NCBI GenBank assembly: GCA_013288005.1 | Contig: JABDCS010000001.1 | Location: 87,843 to 122,877, forward strand | From: Chlamydiota bacterium | GTDB taxonomy: Bacteria > Chlamydiota > Chlamydiia > Chlamydiales > Rhabdochlamydiaceae | Direction of reading: 5' to 3' | DNA: 35,035 bases | Part shown: positions 24,300 through 30,822 of the stretch, one piece after another | How the letters are laid out: every line of letters begins with the position of its first letter | How positions within the stretch are numbered: position 1 is the first letter of the stretch | The notes under the pieces: generated by a model | Told to the model about the DNA's origin: nothing | Database searches by the model: none | The model's input: the letters and a program-made list of their open reading frames with translations, nothing else | Made by a program: the position numbers and the translations under genes

Positions 24300-25199
24300 A
24301 TGCGATTATCTCCTAAACTTCTTAAGAACCGGTTTTTGACAAGCATAACCTCTTTATGTTTTGTTTCTTTAGCGCTTCCCGGAGTACTCGGTGCCACGGG
24401 GAATAAAATCGTTACAGAAAAGCAGCTTCCATCTCCCAATGAATCCGATTTGATACGCATCGTTCCTGTTAAACCAACACCCGAATCAGAAGCCGTTGAA
24501 ACGCGTATTGTGTTTCCTCAAGCCCGAGATATGCAGACTAAAAATCCTCTGGATGTCCAAATTCGCTTAGAGGGATATCCTCTACGTACCTACAGCCAAT
24601 TTCCTCGAGCTAAAGAGGTCATGAACTACAATAAAACGGGTCAAAGTCTTCATGTTGTCGTCGATAATGAGCCCTATTTTGCAGAAAATGAAGCGATTGT
24701 AGATGCCTTAGATAGCGCCATGGATTATTACGATCAGATGCTCGAATTCGATTTACCTATGGATCTTTCACCTGGAATGCACACCTTGCGAATATTTCCA
24801 GCACGCTCCTATGGAGAAAGTTTGAAAGGCGATGGGTGCTTTGTCGCACGTGCCTTTAACTTTCGTTCGAAAACACCTCTTATGGATATAGACCTTACAC
24901 AACCTTATTTAACTGCAAATCAGCCACAAGGTGAGCTTTTATACGATCCTAAAAAACCTGTCCTTTTAGATTTTTATATAACGAACGTTCTTCTTTCAAG
25001 AGATGGGTACAAAGTCCGGGTTACAATCGATAACACGATACAACGAATAATTATCGATTGGGTTCCCTATTATATGTATGGGTTGAAGCCAGGGAATCAT
25101 AAAATTAAACTCGAGCTTCTTGATCCCGAAAATAAAGTCGTTCCTGGGATGTTCAATACTGTTGAACGACAGTTTTATCTTAGGAATGGAAATCGATAA
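24300..25199 (+). CDS. Exported protein with two Ig-like half-repeats
   Basis: 299 residues from ATG 24300; a TTG start at 24255 would add 15 residues before the signal peptide and is less likely. Residues 1-31 are a signal peptide ending LPGVLGA. After a polar linker the protein has two beta-rich parts with the same order of motifs: the first (about 115-180) has LHVVVDNEPYF and then LSPGMHTLRIFP, the second (about 236-299) has YKVRVTIDN and then LKPGNHKIKLELLD. This suggests an internal duplication of a small immunoglobulin-like domain, as seen in several periplasmic DUF proteins. No cysteine lipobox is seen, so it is probably periplasmic. Function unknown. It starts a group of four exported proteins on this strand. 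Confidence 0.75.
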   Translation: MRLSPKLLKNRFLTSITSLCFVSLALPGVLGATGNKIVTEKQLPSPNESDLIRIVPVKPTPESEAVETRIVFPQARDMQTKNPLDVQIRLEGYPLRTYSQFPRAKEVMNYNKTGQSLHVVVDNEPYFAENEAIVDALDSAMDYYDQMLEFDLPMDLSPGMHTLRIFPARSYGESLKGDGCFVARAFNFRSKTPLMDIDLTQPYLTANQPQGELLYDPKKPVLLDFYITNVLLSRDGYKVRVTIDNTIQRIIIDWVPYYMYGLKPGNHKIKLELLDPENKVVPGMFNTVERQFYLRNGNR

Positions 25200-25234
25200 A
25201 AAGTGGTAGTATGAGTTATATGCGAGGACTATTG

Positions 25235-25828
25235 ATGAAACCTTTTTCTCTCGCCTTATTAGTGTCGATGCTACCTTTATCTATTGCGGCGGAACCTTCA
25301 ACTTCAGCAAAAACCAAAGGATTCATCGAGACTCTTGAAGAAGCAACTGAAATTGGGCGCTATGACGAAAAAGATCAGCAAGACCATCATGCCCCTATTT
25401 CCACTACGATTCAACCTTCCCATGAAAAGCCTGTAATAGAAACAACTTCCCTACAAGAAACAACAGAAATCGACAAAAGGCAAGTTCTAGCCGAAGCGCT
25501 CGGAGAAGAAACAAGCCGCCTCATCGCTGAGACAAAAAAGGCCGAATCAAAAAAAGCGATCGCTAAATTAAAACAAATAAACTCTAAGCTAAAAAAACCT
25601 GAAACAATAGAGAAAGAAAAAAGATCTTTTTTACTCACTGAAATTAAAGAATCTTCCCTACCTAAAGAAAGCGAAGATTCTTTTCTCCTTATTGAAATTA
25701 AAGAGTCTTCACCACCTCTTGAAATGGAAGATCTTTTACCTCGCAGTCGATCGAGACCCAAAAACTCCGCTTCACGAAAAATGCAAAAATCCCCTGAAAA
25801 AAAAGACACAATCGCAGAAAATCCTTGA
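25235..25828 (+). CDS. Exported Lys/Glu/Ser-rich protein with internal repeats
   Basis: 197 residues from ATG 25235, chosen because GAGGA precedes it by about six bases and the signal peptide MKPFSLALLVSMLPLSIAAE then begins at residue 1; ATGs at 25211 and 25220 are in frame. The mature part is low-complexity and probably disordered or helical, very rich in Lys, Glu, Ser and Thr. Two adjacent copies of an 18-residue unit, SFLLTEIKESSLPKESED and SFLLIEIKESSPPLEMED, lie near residues 131-166. The C-terminus is basic with RSRSRPKNS. The gene follows the exported Ig-like protein by 35 bases, so they share a transcript. No family is recognised. Confidence 0.65.
   Translation: MKPFSLALLVSMLPLSIAAEPSTSAKTKGFIETLEEATEIGRYDEKDQQDHHAPISTTIQPSHEKPVIETTSLQETTEIDKRQVLAEALGEETSRLIAETKKAESKKAIAKLKQINSKLKKPETIEKEKRSFLLTEIKESSLPKESEDSFLLIEIKESSPPLEMEDLLPRSRSRPKNSASRKMQKSPEKKDTIAENP
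25625..25732 (+). repeat. 54-bp in-frame tandem duplication
   Basis: Two 54-base units (25625-25678 and 25679-25732) encode the duplicated 18-residue peptide of the exported Lys/Glu-rich protein. The copies have drifted at several codons, so the duplication is not recent. Confidence 0.8.
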
Positions 25829-25894
25829 ATCCTCCCCCCACCACTCTTTCAAAATCCCCTTTATGCACACTCTAGGATTGTCTCTAAACTCTCC

Positions 25895-25908
25895 TATCCT
25901 TTAGGATA
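25895..25908. promoter_or_regulatory. Palindrome covering the ribosome site of the first kinase-like gene
   Basis: TATCCTTTAGGATA (25895-25908) is a perfect palindrome that ends one base before ATG 25909 and contains AGGA. As RNA it can form a five-pair stem with a 4-base loop that hides the ribosome site; as DNA it could be an operator. No direct evidence for either. Confidence 0.4.
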
Positions 25909-26811
25909 ATGGTCATCTTTTCTTTGCCTAAAAATCAAAAGAACGTGAAACCATTATTTAAAAAAATTAGCCAAATTGGCCTTGTTCTCGGGTGTGTAGT
26001 AGGTCTTTCGCTAGTAGCCGAAAAAGCCACAGCGAATTTTACCATCGCTCGCATTACGACCAATCTTCCTTTTCATCCAGAATGGGAAGTGCAATCAATT
26101 GACAAGCAAGAGCTTGCCTCTATCGAGGGAATTGTCAAACAAAAATTCCTTTTCCTCGATAATGGCGGACAATCTTGGGTCTTTATTTCTCAAGATGGTC
26201 AATACGTCGTAAAGTTTTTTAAATTTCGTTTTACATGGTATGACCTCTTTAAAAACCTCTCCCTTCCTCATTTTCTCGAGCCTTATCGACCCCAGTTAAC
26301 TTCTAAACAACTTGCTAAACGCAACCGCTTATTGGGTGGGTACGCTATTGCTTATCAAAAAATGCGCGAAGAAACTTTATTAAAGGGAATATTTCTCAAT
26401 GGTAAGCATGAGGGGTTAACGACGATGCACATTATCGATAAGATCGGTGTTAGCCATCATATCGACCTCCATGACAAACCTTTTATTATCCAAAGAACTG
26501 CAGTGCCTCTGGTTACCCACCTTACCCCCCTTATGAAGGAAGGTCGTATACAAGAAGCCCAAGACGCGCTTTGTAGTGCATTAAATTTAATTGCAGAACG
26601 ATGTGCTCATGGCATTATAGATGAGGATCACCGACTATTCTGTAACCTCGGTTTTGTCGGGAAACAAGCAGTGTACCTCGATGCTGGTTCATTAAAGGAA
26701 GACCCCTCTATTGCACTACCTGAGCGGGCACGCAATGAGATACTGCGCTCAGCTGATCTATTGATTAAGCAGCTTGATCAAGAAGCCAATATCCATGTCC
26801 CTCCTTACTGA
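25909..26811 (+). CDS. Exported or membrane-anchored kinase-like protein, copy 1
   Basis: 300 residues. A polar start is followed by a hydrophobic segment at about 23-42 (GLVLGCVVGLSLVAEKATAN), a signal peptide or anchor. The rest carries motifs in the order of a protein-kinase fold: glycine-containing loop LDNGGQSWVFIS (83-94), Lys102 in YVVKFFK, a possible helix-C glutamate near 154-155, Asp238 or Asp240 and Asn246 in IIDEDHRLFCN, and the metal-site motif LDAG (Asp258). The HRD motif itself is absent, and the segment is D-x5-N instead of D-x4-N. It could be an active divergent kinase, a pseudokinase, or an aminoglycoside-phosphotransferase-like enzyme. It is paralogous to the next gene. No family is recognised. 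AGGA precedes the ATG. Confidence 0.6.
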   Translation: MVIFSLPKNQKNVKPLFKKISQIGLVLGCVVGLSLVAEKATANFTIARITTNLPFHPEWEVQSIDKQELASIEGIVKQKFLFLDNGGQSWVFISQDGQYVVKFFKFRFTWYDLFKNLSLPHFLEPYRPQLTSKQLAKRNRLLGGYAIAYQKMREETLLKGIFLNGKHEGLTTMHIIDKIGVSHHIDLHDKPFIIQRTAVPLVTHLTPLMKEGRIQEAQDALCSALNLIAERCAHGIIDEDHRLFCNLGFVGKQAVYLDAGSLKEDPSIALPERARNEILRSADLLIKQLDQEANIHVPPY

Positions 26812-26822
26812 CGCACAAACTC

Positions 26823-26845
26823 TAAGCGCTAAAATTTAAGCGCTA
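26823..26845. repeat. Direct repeat of a palindromic 9-mer between the kinase-like genes
   Basis: TAAGCGCTA occurs at 26823-26831 and 26837-26845, 14 bases centre to centre, each with an AGCGCT palindrome. It lies in the 52-base gap before the second kinase-like gene and could be a regulator site. Confidence 0.45.
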
Positions 26846-26863
26846 TCTAAATAATTTTTGCCT

Positions 26864-27766
26864 ATGTCTACCAAAAAAAAACTGCCTTTGACGTTAAAAA
26901 TCCTTTTTTTTGCGATGGGTTGTTTTCTCCTCGAACATCTCACCTACCGCGCTACTGCAGGCTTTCAAGTTACCCGCATATCGACTCCCTCAACGATCAC
27001 AGACTTTGAAAAAAATTTTTCCAATGATCCCCTTAACCAAGAGATCCGCGCTATTATGCAGCAGCCATTCTACTTTTTAGGAAGTGGCTCTCAAAGTTTT
27101 GCGTTTGTCAGTGAGGATGGTCAATACGTTCTTAAAGTTTTTAAACAGCATCACTTTCTCATTCCTGCTTTTTTAAAAAATCTACCTCTACCTGCTTTCA
27201 CTCGGACGTTTTCTCGAGATTTTCTTCAATCCCAAGAAACCAAACGCGAACAATTTATGCGGAGCTGTGCAATTGCCGCCTCTAGCTGGAAGGAAGAAAC
27301 AGGCACCTTGTATGTGCATCTAGCTTCTTCAAATGAAGGAGACATTCCTCTTACTCTGGTCGACAAATTGCATATTCAACATGTTATTAAAGCCGATACT
27401 TTGCAATTCGCTCTTCAGAAAAAAGCCACCTTAGTTTCCTCTACACTTAGGACGTTTCTCAAAAATGGCGACAAAGAATCTGCAGAAGCCTGTATTCGTT
27501 CTTTGATCACCCTAATTAAAACGCGTTGCGAAAAGGGAATTGGCGATCGCGATCCTGTTGTGCGTCGCAATTTTGGCTTTATCGGCACCCAAGCAGTAGA
27601 AATTGATATCGGTTCCTATTACGAAAATGGTTTTCTTAAACAAGAACCTTTACATGGAAGAGCGGTTTTTTTTGAAATCAAAAATCTGCGTGGCTGGCTT
27701 GCAAACCACTTTCCTGAACTCGCTCCTCTTGCAGAAGCAGAGCTTCAACCATTCTTACAAATATGA
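26864..27766 (+). CDS. Exported or membrane-anchored kinase-like protein, copy 2
   Basis: 300 residues from ATG 26864; a TTG at 26858 is in frame. It resembles copy 1 along most of its length. A hydrophobic segment spans about 8-24 (LTLKILFFAMGCFLLEH), followed by TAGFQVTRIST, matching TANFTIARITT of copy 1. The kinase-like motifs are clearer: LGSGSQSFAFVSEDG (72-86) for the nucleotide loop, Lys91 in YVLKVFK, Glu144/145, Asp228/Asp230 and Asn236 in GDRDPVVRRNFGF, and Asp248 in IDIGS. The presence of both the candidate catalytic Asp/Asn pair and a D-x-G metal motif argues against a fully dead fold. Its stop overlaps the yhhQ start (ATGA), an odd coupling of an exported unknown to queuine uptake. 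Confidence 0.65.
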   Translation: MSTKKKLPLTLKILFFAMGCFLLEHLTYRATAGFQVTRISTPSTITDFEKNFSNDPLNQEIRAIMQQPFYFLGSGSQSFAFVSEDGQYVLKVFKQHHFLIPAFLKNLPLPAFTRTFSRDFLQSQETKREQFMRSCAIAASSWKEETGTLYVHLASSNEGDIPLTLVDKLHIQHVIKADTLQFALQKKATLVSSTLRTFLKNGDKESAEACIRSLITLIKTRCEKGIGDRDPVVRRNFGFIGTQAVEIDIGSYYENGFLKQEPLHGRAVFFEIKNLRGWLANHFPELAPLAEAELQPFLQI

Positions 27767-28428
27767 ATGAAGTTCTGTTCTTTATTCATGCCATCCTGAT
27801 TTTTCTCTTAACGATCGGATCGTTACGCCTTGGTAAAGAAGCCCTAATGTGCTGGATTGTTCTGCAGGCTGTCCTGGCCAATCTCTTTGTCATTAAACAA
27901 ATGACTATTTTCTCTATGGAAGCCACCTGTAGCGATGCTTTTATGCTTGGCTCCGTTTTGGCGCTAAACCTACTGCAAGAATTTTTTGGGAAGGAGGCAG
28001 CAAAACGTGCTATTTACCTAGCTTTCCTAGGAATGGCTACATTGGCCTTGCTCGCTAAACTCCACTTGGCTTATGAAAGTTCAGCTCACGATTGGTCGCA
28101 TCAAGCTTTTTCAACACTTTTTGGGCAAAGTCCGCGCTTATTGCTAGCTTCGCTAACCTCATTTTTTATAGCCCAACAGTGCGATATGCGCTTTTATCAG
28201 TGGATGAGGACGCATTTTGCAAAACGCTCCTATGTTTTACGTATCACCTGTAGTTTATTCCTTTCACAAGCATTGGATACGTTACTATTTAGTTTTCTAG
28301 GTCTATATGGCCTAGTTGACAATATCACTTCCATCATCGTCGTGAGCTTCATGATTAAGATGATCATTGCCATTACTTCAACCCCCTTTACGGCTTTTGC
28401 TAAACGTTATGCACCCATCACTGTGTGA
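27763..28428 (+). CDS. yhhQ: Queuosine-precursor transporter, YhhQ (VUT) family
   Basis: 221 residues with about six membrane helices. The family pattern is seen in 'LANLFVIKQMTIFSMEATCS' (about 39-58), then DAFMLGSVLALNLLQEFFGK (the conserved 'NxxxExFGKxxA' region), and in 'SLFLSQALDTLLFSFLGLYG' near the C-terminus, which matches the SQxxDTxxF signature. YhhQ imports preQ0, preQ1 or queuine across the inner membrane for tRNA modification. The next gene is tgt, overlapping by 20 bases, which confirms the pathway. It overlaps the upstream kinase-like gene by four bases. Confidence 0.9.
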   Translation: MNEVLFFIHAILIFLLTIGSLRLGKEALMCWIVLQAVLANLFVIKQMTIFSMEATCSDAFMLGSVLALNLLQEFFGKEAAKRAIYLAFLGMATLALLAKLHLAYESSAHDWSHQAFSTLFGQSPRLLLASLTSFFIAQQCDMRFYQWMRTHFAKRSYVLRITCSLFLSQALDTLLFSFLGLYGLVDNITSIIVVSFMIKMIIAITSTPFTAFAKRYAPITV

Positions 28429-29560
28429 AACTTCGACATTCCAATTTGATCTTCTCCATCGATCGAAAAAATCGCGCGCAAGGGTCGGACGCATTTACAC
28501 TCCTCACGGATGCATCGATACTCCTGGATTTGTAGCAGTAGGGACCAATGGCACTCTCAAAGCACTCGATAATGCTTCTGTGAATGCTCTCGGTGTCCAG
28601 CTGATGTTTTGCAACACTTACCATATGATGTTACAACCTGGAACCGAGGTTGTACGGGCCGCTGGAGGTTTGCACACCTTCATTCATAGAAGTGGACCCA
28701 TCATCACCGACTCCGGCGGTTTTCAAGTTTTTAGCCTTGCCTATGGCTCTGTTGCAGATGAATTGAAAGGGAAAGGGAAAAGAAAAAGCGAAGGCTCAGT
28801 TCTTAAAATTACCGAAGATGGCGTTCTGTTTCGCTCCTACCGCGATGGAAAAAAAATCTGGTTAACTCCGGAAAGCTCCATTGCTGCTCAGAAGGATCTT
28901 GGCGCCGATATTATCATCCCTTTTGATGAACTTCCCCCTTATCATATCGATCCATCTTCTCTTCGACGTTCATTAGAAAGAACCCATCGCTGGGAAGAAC
29001 GTTCTTTGCTAGCTCATCTTAAAAATCCGCAAAATCAAGCGATGTATGCGGTTATACATGGAGGGGTTGATCTGCAAATGCGTAAAGAAAGTTGTGATTT
29101 CTTAACATCACGGCCTTTTGATGGGTTTGCTATCGGGGGTAGTTTAGGAAAAACGAAAGAAGAAATGATTACTATGTTAAAAGAGACAGTGCCTCGTCTT
29201 CCAGAAGACAAACCCAACCATCTTCTCGGTATTGGAGATCTTTACTCTATAGATCGCTGTATTCCGTTAGGGATTGATACCTTTGATAGTTCGTATCCTA
29301 CCCGATCTGCGCGTCACGGAATTGCGCTAACAAGCCGCGGACCTCTTAATCTCACAAAGACCCAATATGCCTCTTCGTTCGAACCTTTGGACCCAGAATG
29401 TGAATGTCCGACTTGTCGACGTTACTCATTAGCTTATGTCCACCATTTATTTAAAGCGCATGAAACGCCGGGAATGACCTTGGCTAGCATTCACAATCTC
29501 CACTTCATGGTCGAATTGATGCAGCGCTATCGTCAAAATATTCTCGACGATCTCGTGTAA
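28409..29560 (+). CDS. tgt: tRNA-guanine transglycosylase
   Basis: 383 residues from ATG 28409 inside the end of yhhQ; the longer frame from 28367 would be an artefact. The enzyme exchanges guanine-34 in GUN-anticodon tRNAs for a queuosine base. Landmarks: TPHG (31-34), ITDSGGFQVFSL (99-110) with Asp101, FDELPPYHID (172-181), IGGSLGKTKEEM (242-253), the nucleophile Asp290 in GIDTFDSSYPTRSARHG, and the zinc site Cys331, Cys333, Cys336 with His362. Two points are unusual: the DEC(T/P) cysteine of bacterial TGT is Leu175 here, and the base-pocket loop GGLSVGE is one residue shorter (GGSLGK). Both fit a pocket that takes the bulkier queuine, as reported for C. trachomatis. It lacks queuosine biosynthesis neighbours. 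Confidence 0.96.
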   Translation: MHPSLCETSTFQFDLLHRSKKSRARVGRIYTPHGCIDTPGFVAVGTNGTLKALDNASVNALGVQLMFCNTYHMMLQPGTEVVRAAGGLHTFIHRSGPIITDSGGFQVFSLAYGSVADELKGKGKRKSEGSVLKITEDGVLFRSYRDGKKIWLTPESSIAAQKDLGADIIIPFDELPPYHIDPSSLRRSLERTHRWEERSLLAHLKNPQNQAMYAVIHGGVDLQMRKESCDFLTSRPFDGFAIGGSLGKTKEEMITMLKETVPRLPEDKPNHLLGIGDLYSIDRCIPLGIDTFDSSYPTRSARHGIALTSRGPLNLTKTQYASSFEPLDPECECPTCRRYSLAYVHHLFKAHETPGMTLASIHNLHFMVELMQRYRQNILDDLV

Positions 29561-29699
29561 ATACAATTTTAAAATTTACACTACTTTGTTTTGATTATTA
29601 GATAACTTTCGACCTTGCTTTATTAATTAGTTGAAAATTGAATTAAAAGGAGATTTAGAATAACATTGCCAGCAAATAAAAAAGTGATGTCGGTATTCA

Positions 29700-30599
29700 A
29701 TGGAACAGAAAATCACCTTTTACCAAAAAGCCTTTGCGAAGGTTTTGGACTTCCTACTCTTATACATCGCTCTTTCTTTAACTGCAGTAGCATCTCCTTT
29801 TTCTATTACAAATGATAGTTATCTCTATCTCGTGATACTCACCCCTATCCTGTGGGTACCCTTTGAAATCATTTTTCTTTTAACTTGGGGCAGTACGCCA
29901 GGTGGCGCTTGCTTGGGAATTTCTCCACGCTCTGCTACGAGTCAACGTCTCACGTTTTCAGAGAGCTTACGACTTAGTCTTTTTCTTGAAAAAACTAGGG
30001 AAATCACTTGGGTTTCTTACCCCCAAAAGCTCGGTCGTCAGATCACACGTTTGGTCATAGGCTGTGCACTCTTAATGGCTTCTCTCTTTAGTAAAGCCCT
30101 CTTTCAATTTCCCCAGGAGTTTCAACGCACTTTTTCTGCCCAACAAGGATGGATGGAATACACTTCGCCTACGGGTGATTTCACTGCGATTTTTCCAGGT
30201 GAGCCAGAAGTCAATGAGATGCAGTTTCCTATTCCTAAAACGAATAAGTCTCTAGATTATAGTGAATATCGCAGCGACGAAAAAAAGGTGACCTACTCGA
30301 TCGGAGTTTTAGAAATCCCCTCTAAATGGAGAATTTTTAGTTCTTCGACGATTTTAAAAAATGCTCTAAAAGTCGTAGTCGAGAATTTGGATAATGCCCA
30401 ACTCCTCAACAAAAAATCTCTTCAACACGACGGGTATCCTGGCCTCGATTTCACAATCGAACTCGATGATCATGAGATAAAAGGTCGTCTTATTCTGGTA
30501 GATGAAAAACTCTACAAAGTCGAATTTTCTCACGAACATGACACCCTTGAGAGCACTCAAGAATTAGCTTTCATCGAATCCTTTAGTCCTAATACTTAG
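29700..30599 (+). CDS. RDD-domain membrane protein with C-terminal globular domain
   Basis: 299 residues. The N-terminal part is an RDD family domain: a helix at about 14-34 containing AKVLDFLLL with Asp17, a second at 42-63, then GSTPGGACLGI (65-75), the usual 'GxTPGKxLLGI' segment, and a third helix at about 116-134. Residues 145-299 form a soluble domain that begins MEYTSPTGDFTAIFPGEP and ends with LIESFSP-like strands; its pattern resembles the PsbP/DUF1795-like fold found behind membrane anchors. The fusion would place the soluble domain on one membrane face, probably outside. RDD proteins have been linked to ion transport, but function here is unknown. No clear ribosome site is seen at ATG 29700; AAGGAG lies too far upstream. 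Confidence 0.7.
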   Translation: MEQKITFYQKAFAKVLDFLLLYIALSLTAVASPFSITNDSYLYLVILTPILWVPFEIIFLLTWGSTPGGACLGISPRSATSQRLTFSESLRLSLFLEKTREITWVSYPQKLGRQITRLVIGCALLMASLFSKALFQFPQEFQRTFSAQQGWMEYTSPTGDFTAIFPGEPEVNEMQFPIPKTNKSLDYSEYRSDEKKVTYSIGVLEIPSKWRIFSSSTILKNALKVVVENLDNAQLLNKKSLQHDGYPGLDFTIELDDHEIKGRLILVDEKLYKVEFSHEHDTLESTQELAFIESFSPNT

Positions 30600-30822
30600 T
30601 TGACAGACCCTCTTAAATAATCCCGCTGCAATTTTCCGCACTCTTCACATACAATTTTCTTTAAATGCCCACTATTTTTTTTAAATTTCTAAATTGTAAT
30701 AAAAAATTCTTACTTATTTCAATATATATTCAAATTTAAAAAATACAAATTGTTTATTTAATGTTTAATATAAGTTATAATATAAAATTACATAAAATAT
30801 AAATGAGAAATTATTAAAAACT
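30600..30822. promoter_or_regulatory. AT-rich leader of the serine-rich paralogue 1
   Basis: About 220 bases, increasingly A/T toward the gene. TATAAT lies at 30776-30781 with TTGTTT at 30750-30755, a 20-base spacing that is too long for a standard promoter. No ribosome site precedes ATG 30823. No gene, tRNA or repeat was seen. Confidence 0.35.

Noticed and set aside
25411..25809. 132-residue minus-strand frame opposite the Lys/Glu-rich exported protein
   Set aside because: Complement of AAA/GAA-rich sequence; the plus frame has a signal peptide, ribosome site and in-frame repeats.
29687..29810. Short frame starting ATG 29687 just before the RDD gene
   Set aside because: Ends in about 40 codons inside the RDD gene, with no family pattern; the AAGGAG upstream is too far away.
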